This document shows positions 11,476-28,660 of a DNA stretch of 64,000 nt, piece by piece. The translations under genes were made by a program, and so were the position numbers. Positions within the stretch are counted from its first letter, which is position 1. Each line of letters begins with the position of its first letter. The notes under the pieces were generated by a model that was given only the letters and a program-made list of their open reading frames with translations, had not been told where the DNA came from and did no database searches. Origin of the DNA: Paulownia fortunei (Eukaryota > Streptophyta > Magnoliopsida > Lamiales > Paulowniaceae); contig CM033107.1 of NCBI GenBank assembly GCA_019321725.1, forward strand, positions 124,001-188,000. The letters are read 5' to 3'.

Positions 11476-12595
11476 TCAAAGAGATGCATCATAGTAACCA
11501 CCAAAAGTGATATGAGCTCTGGTGATGGGAACTCCTCTCACTGCCGAAATTGCTTCGTTTAGCTTACTCGCGTGGTGAACCACTTGCTTGATTCTCTGCA
11601 ACCACCAATCCAAAAAAAAAAAAAAAAAACAGAAAGAAAGAGAGAGAGAGAGAGAGGGTTCATGCCATTAAAACTCTGATGCCAGAAGAATGATATACTA
11701 ATAATGTTTTCATCCTTTTGTTCTTTTAAATGATGCACAAGTACTTCCAATTTGTACAAGCAACAAGTAATTCTTGATTTAACTGAATTTTGAGCTACTA
11801 TAATTTTCTAACCTTGTCATTGGTGTAAATCTGAAATTGAAGCTTTTGATTCTGGTGCGGATGTTTGTTCTTCCGGTGGCTGCTGAAACTAATGATGCAA
11901 AAAGTGGCAGCAGCCACTCCAAATGAGCAAATAGCACCAATCCCAGTTAAGCTCCATTTCCATATGTTCAACCCACCACCATCATCACTTCCCTCCAAAT
12001 CATATTCCATGTTTTTGTTTTTCTTGATCACCATCTCTGAATCAACTTTTGCCTCTTCTTTACAAGGATCTCCCTTTTCCTCAAACTGAAAAGCTCCTGC
12101 ACCTTCAATCTGAGGCATGATCCCCCTACTAGGACTCGACTTTGGTGAGTCCACTTTCATGTCGACAAATTCAGTTTCCTTCATTTTCTTGAAGAAAACT
12201 TGTGAAACCGGGTCTTGGTCAGCCGCCAACACCCCGGTGCTAAAAGATTTGATATTTTCTGATGGTGCTTCTGGTGGCATCATCTTTATCTCAACTGGGA
12301 TTTTTGTGGCTTCTTTTTTCACTGGCTCCTGATCCCGTGGCTTCAAAGTTGTTGGTTCTAAATCAATTGGGACAGGTAAAAGCTGATTAGGCACCCTGGG
12401 ATGCCCCGTATTTTCGACGAATTCCGGGCTAGATTTTGGTGGACAGATGAAGTAATTCATCTGGAAAACACTGGTTGAGCCCTTATGATACTTCCTTGAG
12501 TAAATCTTCTTCCCTCCGTCATCGTTGATTTCGAGAAATCCCTCATCAGGGAGGAGCTCCCACTCTTCAAGATCCATGTGATTCAGGGATTTCAT
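11476..12595 (-). CDS. DUF6821-type plant membrane protein of unknown function (two exons)
   Basis: Exons in transcript order: 12595-11813 and 11595-11476 (TGA), joined at GACAAG|AGAATC; the product is 300 residues. The N-terminus has the conserved DLEEWELLPDEGFLE motif, followed by a long polar, Pro/Glu/Lys-rich and probably disordered region. A membrane segment runs over about residues 211-237 (IWKWSLTGIGAICSFGVAAA and on). The cytosolic-looking tail includes NQKLQFQIYTNDK and, in exon 2, IKQVVHHASKLNEAISAVRG and ITFGGYYDASL, all typical of this plant family. No function is established for the family. Start choice: the ATG at 12595 adds MKSLNH before the conserved MDLEEWELLP; the ATG at 12577 is an equally plausible start. 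Confidence 0.85.
11637..11656. repeat. (AG)n microsatellite in the intron of the DUF6821-type gene
   Basis: A run of AG dinucleotides next to a poly-A tract (about 11611-11628) sits inside the only intron of the gene (11596-11812). On the transcript it forms a poly-T/(CT) tract just upstream of the acceptor, so it probably acts as the polypyrimidine tract. Confidence 0.7.
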
Positions 12596-14399
12596 TGGAG
12601 GCCGGGTTACAGAGAAGTTCTTAAGTAGGTTGATATTTCTAGTATCTTTTCTAGTGTTGAATTATTGGATTCAAAAAGGGTGGCTGTTTTCATTTAGTGC
12701 AGTGGGGAATTTCAGTCCGACAAGGCCACCCTAAGATGTCTTCTTGCTCTTGGAGTGGTGAATGGTGATTGAATTGAACTAGCTTCTTACTGAGAGGTGC
12801 TATCCTTCAAAGAGATGACAAAAGGAGGATGGTCCATTGGGGCCCCTACAAAGAATAACACCTCCCTCTTTGATTGGGCCAATAGATATTTCTTTTAAAT
12901 TTTCTAACTGCTTGTTTTGAAAACTAATTTATTACTTTTGGATAAATATGATCCAAGGTATGCAGACATCAATAAGTTTTTAAAACAAGAAAAACTAAAA
13001 CTGGACCTATATATTAATTGGACTGTTAATATCCTTGATGGAACTTCTAGAGACAAGAAGAAACAGTCTTTCATGGTAGAGATTCTCACTTTAGTCTTCA
13101 ACGATACAATTGTTTCGAATTGTTTCTTTTTCTTTTTCTTTTTCTTTTTTAGATAAAAAAAGGAAATGGTAAATCAGTTGCTTGCTGGAGTTGGATAGGA
13201 ATGAGAGTGACAGAGGGCCAGGGGAGAGGAAAAGGGCAAAAGGATGCGAGTGAAGAATCCACACATTTTCTGGGGAATTTAAAAAATAAAAATAACCTTG
13301 TTGTTAATCAAAACCAGCTTTTGAGATGCATTCTTTACACATTTGCAACAGTCATGTGCCGTGTCAACAAATAGGACATCATTTTATTCTTAAAATCATT
13401 TCTAAAATTTATGATTAAGAAATAAATAAAAAAGTGAAAAAGAAAAAGACAAAAAAAAGAAAATCCCATTTGGATTCTTGGTTCATCTGATTAGAATCCA
13501 ATTTGTTTATTGCTGTATGGAAATACATGTTATGTATATGGTCTTTTAATAAGAAATTGCCATTTAATCGTTCCAAGCTTGTAGTGACATAGGATTTGGA
13601 GTTCTAAAATATAGTTGGCGCAAGTTGTCATACTTAAATTAAAAAAATAATAATAAGAAAAAAGAAATAAGGGGTTGCAAAATAGTAGACGTGGGAGGAT
13701 GAGAGACAAAAGGGAAAGCACGCACCGACTCATATTTCCGAGGACCCCTAACTTTTACTAGTGCCAAGTGCCAACCGCTACAACTAATTCATGACAAGGG
13801 TAATGAAAAGGAAATGCATCGCAAAACTACAAACGCTAATAACACAAGCCAAGTCAAAAACACTCTAGCAAGGTGTTCTCGCTTCACCAAGAAACTTCTC
13901 AATTTGCACCAACTAACCCTCAAATTTTTCAATGGATTAATCTTCAAATACAATGCAACAAGATTTTATACAAAATTACTAAAACTCATCTTTTGATGAC
14001 AATATGCCAATCAACTAGTGCACTGACTTGCTCACAATCATGTAGCTCCGTCCCACGTTGGAGTAAAGTCAGAAAATGGATACTGAAAAATGATAATTAT
14101 TATTATTTTTTAAAATAACAAATAAAAGAATTTTTTTAGTTTTTTAGGGAGGGGATAATTTTTAAAATTTAATAATTTTATGTATAAAATTAATATTAAC
14201 TTAAAAAATAATTAAAATTGAGGGCGGAGGTCCCCTAGTTCCGCCACTGGCTCCATCCAGTCGGGGGCTAATTTGAAGGCATTGTGTAGCCAAAATCCAA
14301 CACACTCCTCAATGCGGGTTACATCTATGTTAAAGTGTAACAACTTCGTTTCACCATTTGTATCCTGATTGATGCTTTTAAAGTTAGATTTTCTGTCTA

Positions 14400-14870
14400 C
14401 AACACCAACAGACAAATAGACTATGATGATTTTTAAAGAGAATAATTATCAATTGAAAACGAGAAATAAAGAGCATCAACAAACAGTTTCTAGAAAGAAT
14501 AATTATCAAATGAAAACGAAAAATAAAGAGCACCAATAGACAAATAGATAGTTATGAGTATTTTTAGAGAGAATAATTATAAAATGAAAGCGAGAAATAA
14601 AGTGCATTAGCCAGTAAATAAATATAAGTGGTATTCATACATATTTAATTAGGATAGCCTTCAATGTAGTTTGAGCCTATTGGGATTGTGAATTTATTTG
14701 GATTGAAATTAAATATGTGTTGAAAAATAAAGTGCCTTAATTTGTAAATAAATATGAGTGGTATGTATTCCTGTTTAATTATGATATAGACTTTATGAGC
14801 CTTCAATGTAATTTGATTCTATTGGGCGTATGAATTTATTTAAATTAAAATTAAATATGTGTTGAATTGA
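14400..14870. repeat. Degenerate compound tandem repeat
   Basis: Three copies of a unit containing AATAATTAT followed by TGAAAACGAGAAATAAAG start at about 14437, 14494 and 14567. The phrase ACCAACAGACAAATAGA recurs as ACCAATAGACAAATAGA. They run into two longer copies (about 14593-14727 and 14722-14864) sharing AAATAAAGTGC, AAATAAATATRAGTGGTAT, AGCCTTCAATGTARTTTGA and AAATATGTGTTGAA. The copies have diverged by small indels, so the duplications are old. It may be part of a decayed mobile element, but no terminal repeats were found. Confidence 0.7.
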
Positions 14871-15280
14871 AATAAAGTAAAATGAACATACAATAACTCC
14901 CAATTCCTAAACACTTAATCTATGAACAATATGAAATCAAATAAAACCCAATACACAAGACTTACCCTATTAACAATATATGAAATCTTTTATGTACAGT
15001 CGAGCCTAGTTGTGCTATTATGCTTCAATACCAACTCGGGAAATCTCATTTGGGCCTAGCACAATACCGTGGAACTTGCCGTCACCCTGTATGTATATAA
15101 GCTTCCCTCAAGACTAAGTCGTAGTTTTAGGATAAAATAAATCACTAAACTCCTATTTTTATTTTACAAACTCATCAATGTTTTAGAAGCTTATCAATTA
15201 ATAATCAATATTTGCAATAGGTATAGTTAGATTTGGGTCGAATATTATAAAAATTGACAAAACTCCTCATAATTACCAAT

Positions 15281-15299
15281 TGGGCCACGACGAGGCCCA
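15281..15299. promoter_or_regulatory. Paired inverted site II elements in the nCBP promoter
   Basis: TGGGCC (15281-15286) and GGCCCA (15294-15299) form an inverted pair about 170 bases before the nCBP start codon. Such TGGGCY elements are known TCP-factor binding sites in plant housekeeping promoters. Binding here is inference from the motif. Confidence 0.5.
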
Positions 15300-15466
15300 A
15301 TTTGGAACCAGCTAAGAAGTTTCAACACCCCTCATCTTCCTTCAGACTGTAATTTTACATACCAACAAACAGAAAAAAAAAAAAAAAAAAAAAAAAAAAA
15401 TAGAAAAGAGAAGAGGAGCAAGGCAGGGGTTGTTGAATCTTGACCAGCCACAGAGGAAGAAGCCGA

Positions 15467-18170
15467 ATGGAATTGATAGCAGAGAAAACAGAAGTGGATA
15501 ACAACAATAATACTCAGCCGCCGCCCACCTCCGACGAACATACTGAACGCGTTGCCCTCGATCTCAAAGCTGGTCTCCATCCTCTCAAAGTTTGTATCCA
15601 TTCCCCTCCCCCCTTCTCTCTGTCTCTGTGTGTGTGCGCTTATTATACACCTGAATGCCGCGTATGCCTGAACTATATTTCTCTGTGTCTTTTGGAATTC
15701 AATTCATCATTCTGCCATTTCAAAGCTTCATCTGTAAAAATTGATTTTACTTGTTTTAGCCCATCTTTTTTTCAAGCATGTTAGCCTTTACTGTGGAGAA
15801 TTTACGAGTTTCTGACTTCTTATTTCGTTATTAATTATATTTTATCGGTTTAGACATCGGGAAGCTGATAAAAGGAAGTCCAAAGAAGAATGATGCATTT
15901 AAGACTATGTTTCGATCTAGGATTGCCTCACAGGAAAAAGGAAAAAAGAAGAGCATACAAGATTTTATTTCATCACTTATATACAAGTATCAATTATAAA
16001 AATCTTTTGAATGAAATAAATTGTATATCAATCTATACCTCTAGTAATTATGTTGGTAAGGCATTTCCTTTGTCGTTTCTCTTCAAAACCAATACATTTC
16101 GTTAGCATTTTCATCACTAAAATCCAAGCTCTAAAGATAGCCTAAATGAAAGATGGTAAAGATTAATGCTTGTATTTGCAGTTAAAATACAATGAAGAAA
16201 AAGCAGATTTTGCATAGGATTCCTAATCTATTGGTTCAAGAGTAGTTGAGTAAGTATTTCAAACTGTTTGAAGAAAGCAAGAACCCTGATATAATTTTTC
16301 ATTATTCTCTTACTACCAATTCTGATTTCTTAAGAGTTTTTCGGTTGAGAACTTGAATATATGTTAAGGGTCATGTCTTTAGATCATCGAGAGACTCTAA
16401 CTAAAGCTATTCATTAGCTCTGCTCAGTAAACAAACGAGCCAAGAGTGTCATCTTGACTGTTCAGTTACTTGAATAAACAAATATGAATGACCTAAAAAG
16501 AGCCAAATGTGAGCTGCTGCTCACAAGTAGCTCATTTCATGTACTGCCCTAAAGAGGCCCAAATTATTCGTTTATCTCATTCCATGAAATATATGCTATC
16601 CTCTTCCTCTAGGCTCACCATTAATATTGGTTCCATCAGTTTTTTCACCAGTGCATCTAACTGCCTCCTTAGAATATCCCTAAATCATCTCAACAACTAG
16701 TTAGGTATACTCTGGATAGTGGCTGAATTATTAATAGAGTGCTGTTCATTAGCACGTTCCAAGAATTTCTATGATATGTATCATCTTATCATATTGGACT
16801 TATGTGATCTTCAGCATAAATTTGTATTTTGGTACACTCGTCGAACTCCAGGAGTCAGAACTCAAACATCATACGAGGACAATATTAAGAAGATTGTGGA
16901 TTTTGGTACCGTAAGTTTTTCTCTCTCCAGCATGAATGAGTTACGAAGGTTATATAGTTTTTACCTTAGCCTTAGGCTTCATTTCTGCTTCAGTTTCTGT
17001 ATTCTTTAAATGCACAATTCTTATGAATTTGATTGGCTTTAGGTTGAAGCTTTCTGGGTCTGCTATTGTCACTTAGCTCGCCCTTCCACATTGCCAAGCC
17101 CAACTGATTTACATTTATTCAAGGAGGGTATTCGTCCACTATGGGAGGTATGTATTTATAGGTTGAGCTAGTAAATAGTTGATTTCTATTATCTCTTCAA
17201 GATGAAGTACTCACCTCTCCTTACACATATTTTCCTTTTATCAGGATTCTGCAAACTGCAATGGTGGGAAATGGATTATTAGATTTAAAAAGTCTGTGTC
17301 AGGCCGTTTTTGGGAGGACCTGGTATGGCAATAATTGCTCATTGATGTGATTTTTTTGTATCATATAGGTATATATTAGAATAGTTCTTTGTGCGTGCAT
17401 GAGTCGATCTCGTTTCTTTCAGTTCCCTTGCTGCTATCTGCTTTAAGTTTGTTGGCCTGCCCATTTTATAGAATGTCCATGCCCAAGTGTGATTATGTAA
17501 CTATATATGGAAAATCAGTTCTGTTTTCTAGGCACCAATTAGGACTCCTATGGGCCTTGTTGCTGTTGCTGTCTTTGTTCAGTTGCCCTAAATGTCTGAA
17601 AATGATCCATTGGAAAGTTTATTACTGTTGTTGTGTTGTTTGCCATTGGTTAGAATTAATCTTGTATTGATCAGGTGGGGTGCCACAAGACTCTTAGCAG
17701 TAGTATCACTGCATTCTTTCTCAATTACTCATGTATGATTGGCCATTTAGAAATATTGTGTGTGCGCATTCAGTATCATGATTTCTCCAATAAATGTTGA
17801 AAAACTGACCATTTGTTGTTCTGGGAATAATCTACTCAGGTTCTGGCATTAGTAGGAGATCAACTTGATTATGGTGACAATGTTTGTGGTGCAGTACTAA
17901 GCATCCGATATAATGAGGATATATTGAGTGTGTGGAACCGTAATGCATCTGATAATCAGGTTAGCTGTTTTTTGTTGTATTCAAACCACTCTATTTCTTG
18001 TATGATGAATACTGTAACATAAGGTAGCTCTTTACCAGGCCGTGATGGCACTTAGGGATGCTATTAAGCGACATTTGAAGCTTCCGCACAGCTATGTGAT
18101 GGAATACAAGCCCCATGATGCTTCATTACGTGACAACTCCTCATATCGTAACACTTGGTTGAGAGGATAG
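15467..18170 (+). CDS. NCBP: Cap-binding protein nCBP (eIF4E family class II, 4EHP-like)
   Basis: Coding exons: 15467-15589, 16815-16910, 17043-17147, 17245-17322, 17840-17959, 18039-18170 (TAG). Phase is kept and the product is 217 residues, the usual length. nCBP binds the mRNA 5' cap in the cytoplasm. Class markers are FWYTRRTPGVR (about residues 46-56) and SYEDNIKKI, where a Tyr replaces the first cap-stacking Trp of canonical eIF4E. IRPLWED keeps the second cap-stacking Trp and the following Glu (107-108), and VWNRNA (165-170) holds the third conserved Trp. The C-terminus reads KLPHSYVMEYKPHDASLRDN and ends WLRG, close to Arabidopsis nCBP. The first 35 residues are variable, with an Asn run, as expected. 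The start is the first ATG, 15467, after an upstream poly-A leader. Confidence 0.95.
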
Positions 18171-19784
18171 GCAAGTGACACAAAATATGCAGAAATGAAG
18201 TTGGGAGGGTGGTTGTTGCTTGCTGCATCCAAGTACTTAATATGATAGTCACAATGATGACGAGTTGGTCCTTGACTGTGAGCGATATTTTCTTTTCAAT
18301 ATTGCTGATATTTTGAGAGTGTGGTCCATTGATGTTCACGCAGTATTTCTGCAATGGCTTGTCACATCCAGTATCTCATTATTTTCACGAGTTAGAGCTG
18401 CTTTCTGCCATGACTCATCTCTGAGTATTGAAGTGGACTTTTTCATTACCTTGCCTGATCTCAACACGTTCAAAAGAATCACAGCTTGCATGAAAATATT
18501 TAGTAGGAGCAATGGAAATGGAATGATGAGACATGAGAAGTTGTGAAGTTGCTGATGCAACTGTTTAACGCATGCGGAATCACGAGTCAAATTTTCTCTT
18601 TCATATTTTTACACGAGAAACATGGTATAACACAACTGAATATTGAATAAATTCATTGAAAGCATGAAAAGAATATGCGGTGGAAACTGGAAATAGTAGT
18701 CCTTGAGCTTGAGTGGCTCTCTAGTAGTTAACCGAATGGTGCGACCGAGTGTCATCAATACTAGAAATGGAAAACCCTGGATGTGTCATCACCACATCCA
18801 AGTCCTGCAGAGCAGGCGTTGTGGATTGAGCTGTTTGACAGCCCAATGATTTGGTTGCTGATATGATGGAAGATAGATTGGAGTGTGTGTAGATACACCA
18901 CGATAAGAGCAAGATAATGTTGGAGGAGCACCTCTTGATTCCAATCCCAGGTCATGAGGATTATTTACATCCACACCAATACCTCTTCCTCAAATGGAAC
19001 CCCAATCTGTGAATATGAAATGATGCAAGATTGAACTTTATATAACAAACAATAAAATTTTAATCTTGCACTCCCACTCTTAAGGTTGTGCAGTCGGGCA
19101 AAAAGTTAAAGATGCAGTCCAAGTAAATTCATTTATTTAGTTTCTTTTTGTTTGTTTTATACTAAAAAAATAATTAAGTTTGTCGTCAAACTGTGACAGT
19201 CCAACTAATATATTTCATTCAGTAGAAATTTAATATTTTTTTTGGCTACAAAGTCTTTGTCTTGAAATAGAGTAATATAGAATAAGATGGTTCTCTACGC
19301 CAATTTTTCATTTTTAAACACTTAATTAAAAAAATAAAAGAGGAAAGTTCTCTATCCAGATTGAGAAGTTCATCTAAATTTAAGCTTGTGTATGCGTGGA
19401 GGTGGGTATTAATAATTTTTTTCCTTTGATCTGCCTGCCACTAAAGGTTAAAAGGTGGGGGGAGGGATGTGGGCCATAACTCAAGAAGCCCAGCTGTAAA
19501 GGCCCACCTAAAGCTGTGGTTGTGGGGTGGCCCCCACCCCCAAACCTCACGGCCTGTCGTCCCTCCCAGACTCCAAACTTTGATAAAAATTCACTTCATT
19601 CAATTCATAATAAACTGCCTTTCTTCTTCTCCTCATTCTCGTCTCCCTCCTCCTCCTCCTCTCAAGTCTCAACCAAAAAGAGAAGAGAATTGGAAAAGAA
19701 AATAATTTCTTTCTTTATTCTTCTCTTCTCTCCAGAATCACAAAATTAACTAATAGAAGAGAAGATTTGAATTGAATTGTAGGG
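18171..19784. other. nCBP 3' flank and tubulin promoter
   Basis: The first several hundred bases are probably nCBP 3' UTR and flank. From about 19070 the sequence is AT-rich, turning into a promoter-like, C/T-rich leader before the alpha-tubulin start. No gene is seen; overlapping short open frames at 18720-18975 lack any family signature. Confidence 0.6.
19470..19740 (+). promoter_or_regulatory. Site II cluster and pyrimidine-rich leader of alpha-tubulin
   Basis: TGGGCC (19470-19475), AGCCCA (19487-19492) and GGCCCA (19501-19506) cluster about 280-315 bases before the tubulin ATG. They are followed by long CT-rich tracts (about 19618-19665 and 19707-19735) that probably belong to the 5' UTR. 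Site II motifs suggest TCP-dependent expression in dividing cells, which fits a tubulin; this is inference. Confidence 0.5.
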
Positions 19785-22535
<2,751 letters not shown>

Positions 22536-23901
22536 AAGCAGTTTTTTCTGTGAATGGCTTAACATTTGTTCCGTGAGTCCATTCTTCTATCTGTCGTAGC
22601 GTTATATCATTTGTGTTTTGTCACCTTATTCTTTCCAACTTCCGATGCTTTATCATCTTGAGATTTTGGAGGTTAGATTTCAGAAATATGGTTTTTCTAT
22701 TATAATTGTTGAAATGAAATCTTGTGGTAATTTGCTAGTGCTATGGATGATGTCTTTGGTAATTCATTTACAGTGTGAATGTATTGAACAATTTTGCTAT
22801 AGTATTTGAAATCCTAGGTTTTCTTTTAATTATATTTTGAATTTTATATCGTTTTTTAAACTAAAATGAATATTATGCATTTTTTTAAACTAATTTTGAG
22901 AAATGCATCTCCAAGTCGAATGAATATATGCTTGTGTGAAGCTACTGCAATTCGAATGCGCTCAATAGCTTACACTACGCCATTGAAGAATAAAACGTGT
23001 AATCTTTAGTAGTACACTAACAAGTTTTGGGCATAATTAAAAGATTATTCTCATGTTTGTAAAATTACAGCAACCACTCTTGAGATCATGGCGTGTATTA
23101 CAAAATCTCTTTTTTGAACTCAATTTTGTGCTAATCTTAGAGGGCTTACAAGTAAATTACCCTTATATTCCTAATGCACATAGCCAGAAAATAGAAAATA
23201 GTAATAATAGAGTTGACATAGGAAGTATATATGTATAGTAGAAATATAAATGATGTTCTTTTATGATCTACAAATGGTGGTAATCTCTCAAGAACGATTT
23301 CATGCAAGGCTGTATATTCCATAGATTTGATTTCCAAAGTTAGGCATATTCACTTGGTACTGTATATAAATAAGGGCCTTTCTTGAGATTAGGATTAATT
23401 ACATATGCCTTCTCTCATGTTTGAAATCCTCAACTAAACGTAGTTTATATAATCTATGTGAACTTTGAAGAGTTAGCTTTGTATTATTTACAAACACTTG
23501 TTGAAGGGTATATTTGTAATATTTCTTAAACTAAAAAAGGGGTGTAGTTGTTTGCAACTTCTTTTGGTCAAGCTAGTCCATTTCTCCTTTTGCTCTACGT
23601 GGACTCACAGATTGCAGCCAGAGAATACAATTGCAAGAAATTAATTTTACTTCTTTTAGGAATTGATTACACTTGTGTCCCAATTCTGAACAAATCAAGA
23701 CGTTGACAGTGAAAGAGAATTCATCTCTTCATCAATGAGAGAAGAAAAAAAGAAAAAAATATCTTGATTTTTCGAAACTTGCAGCCTCTGCTAAGCCCAC
23801 AATCATCTCTTAATGTTTCTAGGAGTAAAGGAAAAGGAATCAAACAAAAAGAACAGAAAACAGTTGGTTGATTTAGCAGAGAAAATTATCAGTAATTTTG
23901 T
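22536..23901. other. Convergent intergenic region
   Basis: The 3' flanks of alpha-tubulin (+) and the RAP2.11-like gene (-). The first about 300 bases are T-rich and probably 3' UTR. The rest is AT-rich with no recognised gene or clear repeat. Confidence 0.6.
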
Positions 23902-24723
23902 TTAACTTAACATGGGATATAGAGGAGGAAGATCCCACAAGGATTCAGTGGGATCATACACGGTATCCATAATCTCATGCAGACCATTTATTGCGTAAAC
24001 CGAAGCTGAAATCTGCCTTTCAACTTTCATACGCTCAAATTCTGTTAACTCCATATCAGAATTCTCACTCAGGATCACATTCTTAGGCAAGTCTAACAAT
24101 TCTTGAGCGAATGAAAACCGATCAGGGCCATGATCAAAACCCCACGCCGTGCTAGATTGAGCCAAGCCCACATAGAATTCATCTATACAAGTGCTCAAAT
24201 CAGGTTTATATACATCATCAAACAATTGGCTGCAATCTTGCATCTTGTCAGATGAGAAGGACTCAGCACAGGTATTGGTATCAGCAGTGCTAGTAGGACT
24301 ACTTATAACACTACTGGTAGCAGTGTCTTGACTTGTAGAGGGGCAAGATTCTTGGCACTTTTGCTTTGCTTCTGCATTTGTATCTGCAACTTTCTTGCTG
24401 TTGAGAAGATTTCTTATCCGGGATGCGAGAGGAGAATTTTCAGAGGCCTGAGTGACGAAATTAGTGCGTGTGTTTGGCCCACGCAGAAGGCAGGCAGCCT
24501 CGTCGTAGGCACGAGCAGCTTCTTCAGCAGTTTCAAAAGTTCCAAGCCACATCCTAATCTTGTGTGTTGTGTCTTTGATCTCAGCAACCCATCTCCCAGA
24601 AGGCCTTTGTCTCACTCCTACAAATTTGTTGTTGCTGGTGCTGGTGCTGGTGCTCTTGTTTCTTGCTTTCGTTTTGGTCAATGGGATCTTTACTTTCTGC
24701 GGATGTTGAAAGTGAATTTCCAT
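23902..24723 (-). CDS. RAP2-11: AP2/ERF transcription factor, RAP2.11-like
   Basis: A single-exon protein of 273 residues. One AP2 domain covers about residues 33-89: [19 protein letters not shown], then [20 protein letters not shown] and [13 protein letters not shown]. It contains the YRG-type basic strand block, the WLG motif and the RAYD element of ERF proteins. Outside it, the C-terminal [13 protein letters not shown] (235-247) and [12 protein letters not shown] (257-268) match the tail of Arabidopsis RAP2.11 rather than other ERFs. In Arabidopsis RAP2.11 acts in the nucleus and activates the potassium transporter gene HAK5 under low potassium; a similar role here is inference. The N-terminus is Lys/Ser/Thr-rich with a Ser-Thr run from a short repeat. 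The middle is Ser/Thr/Asp-rich and probably disordered, compatible with an activation region. Confidence 0.9.
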   Translation of the reverse strand: MEIHFQHPQKVKIPLTKTKARNKSTSTSTSNNKFVGVRQRPSGRWVAEIKDTTHKIRMWLGTFETAEEAARAYDEAACLLRGPNTRTNFVTQASENSPLASRIRNLLNSKKVADTNAEAKQKCQESCPSTSQDTATSSVISSPTSTADTNTCAESFSSDKMQDCSQLFDDVYKPDLSTCIDEFYVGLAQSSTAWGFDHGPDRFSFAQELLDLPKNVILSENSDMELTEFERMKVERQISASVYAINGLHEIMDTVYDPTESLWDLPPLYPMLS

Positions 24724-26186
24724 CGAGCCTTAGAAGTGTAAGAAGGCAAATTGAAGTAGATTAATTTTGGAGAGGACAACTACAAGAGTTGCGTGAAATG
24801 GTGAAATGAATTAAAAGGATAGACAATTTGTATTTGGACAATGTCATTCACTTCAAATAATAAGGTGAAATGGTAAAACATTCAAAATGATGAGGGGCAG
24901 GGAAGGTTGGCAATTGGAGGCAAAACAGAAATCCTGCAAATGTTCCAAAAAAAACTAAAGTTAAAAGGAAATGTTTAATACAGTGAAGAGTCCTGAAATG
25001 ATAATGACTTGAACAAAGAATATGTTATCGTGCACGCTGCTCTGCTTTTGGTCTAACCTCTTCTTGCATCATTAACATTAACATCTCACCTATATTATAC
25101 TCCACTTGTAACTAATTCTTTTGTTGTCTTTTTTTTTTTTTTTAATTATGAAGATGCTACTCTAGGAAGTAGGAACTACTCTAAATGCCGTTGCCACCCA
25201 ACTTATTCATTATTTTTAAGCCCTTCACTCTAAATGTCTTTTTCAAATCACTCCTACTATACACTTCTATTTTAATATCATTTTTTATTCAATTTAGAAT
25301 ATATTTTCTTTTTTTCTTATAAAAGAAGTGGCCTATTCTAAAAGGCCTTTTTGGCTCCATCCTGGAGTTTGACTTTTACATTGGAGTTATTTATATTTTA
25401 CGAGTCATACAATTCATGTCCGTCCGTCATATGTGTGTGCATTCATCTTGGATGGCCATTTCAGATCAGTGGGAAGAATCTTTTTCAATTCTTTAATCCG
25501 TTGCCATACTTATTCAGTCACCCTGAAACCCGAGCTTTTCTTTTCTTCTCTTGGTTGAAGCTTAAGCAATCTATAGGCACAAGCTTAAATTTTCTCTTAG
25601 CATACTTTTCTATTACCATACTTTTGATTAGCTTGTTTCATATTCCTTCAAAGCCACAAGCTTAAATTTTAGGCTTGATATTCGGAGCACTCAATTATAT
25701 GCATATGAATTTGTTATTGCTATTCAGAGCACTCAACTATATGCACAGCCATAAACTGAATATTTGAGTGCTCTACTGCCTGCTATTCGTACCATCCCCT
25801 AACCAGGTAATCCTAACTTTGTTTTATATAAGAATTATAGAGACAAGGGCTTTCCACCAACAACTGCTCAAGGCTCGCTTGGATGTATTCTCCACCATTA
25901 AAAGAACAGCAGCCCAATTGACTGAAAGTTTGAAGGAATCTTCATTATATTTCCAACGAAATGCAATTATGTAAAAACATAAATCACCAAGTTTTCATTT
26001 CTCAACAAAATAAAGACAGGCAATAAAAATCCAGGTTCTGCATGTATTGTAAACAGGCAAAAAAACATTTCACGCATTCATAGTTGCTGACATTAACCAC
26101 CATTTTAGTAACTCCCTAAATCGAATGCAAGATAAAAGGCTAGGTGCAAACAACACCATTCCTCCGAAAATTTCAAAATTCCTCTC
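24724..26186. other. Upstream region of the RAP2.11-like gene and 3' flank of RPS5
   Basis: AT-rich DNA with a poly-T near 25129-25143 and a set of short direct and inverted repeats at 25578-25774 (separate entry). No gene is recognised. The right end (about 25980-26186) should be RPS5 3' UTR. Confidence 0.55.
25578..25774. repeat. Short direct and inverted repeats
   Basis: CACAAGCTTAAATTTT occurs at 25578-25593 and again at 25655-25670. ATTCGGAGCACTCAATTATA (from 25680) recurs with two changes as ATTCAGAGCACTCAACTATA (from 25722). AGTGCTC of the inverted form TTTGAGTGCTC appears near 25763-25773. The inverted part could form a small hairpin. The origin is unknown; it may be the remnant of a small mobile element. 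Confidence 0.6.
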
Positions 26187-28466
<2,280 letters not shown>

Positions 28467-28660
28467 ATCTTCTGGTTCACCTGCCCCAACCAAACACAAT
28501 ACCAGTACGCAGCTGTTACTTTTATATACATATAAAGAAGAATGCATACAAGGAGAGAAAGAGATGTAGAACAAATACGAAACCTCTAAGTTGTGACGGC
28601 GTTTGCTTCTAGAGTGAGAGCGAGCAAAGCAGCTGAATGAAGCGATGGAGAAGATGAGAA

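Larger units (their letters stand above)
12596..15466. other. Divergent intergenic region between the DUF6821-type gene and nCBP
   Basis: This holds the upstream region of the minus-strand gene (about 12600-13000), AT-rich DNA with a TTTCTT-type repeat near 13125-13150, an AT-rich stretch ending in a G/C-rich phrase at 14220-14265 that looks like worn transposon sequence, the repeat block at 14400-14870 (separate entry), and the nCBP promoter from about 15230. A poly-A tract of about 30 bases lies at 15370-15400. No gene is recognised. Confidence 0.55.

Noticed and set aside
14212..14415. 67-codon minus-strand frame as a transposase fragment
   Set aside because: The 14220-14265 phrase looks transposon-like, but the translated frame shows no transposase motif and no terminal repeats were found.
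15440..15466. Extended nCBP start at 15440
   Set aside because: The upstream codon is TTG, not ATG; the first in-frame ATG is 15467 and gives the expected family length.
18721..18974. Three overlapping minus-strand frames of about 60 codons downstream of nCBP
   Set aside because: Mutually overlapping frames in noncoding DNA, with no family signature or consistent codon bias.
24328..24741. 137-codon open frame on the + strand
   Set aside because: It is the antisense shadow of the AP2 domain and N-terminal half of the RAP2.11-like gene.
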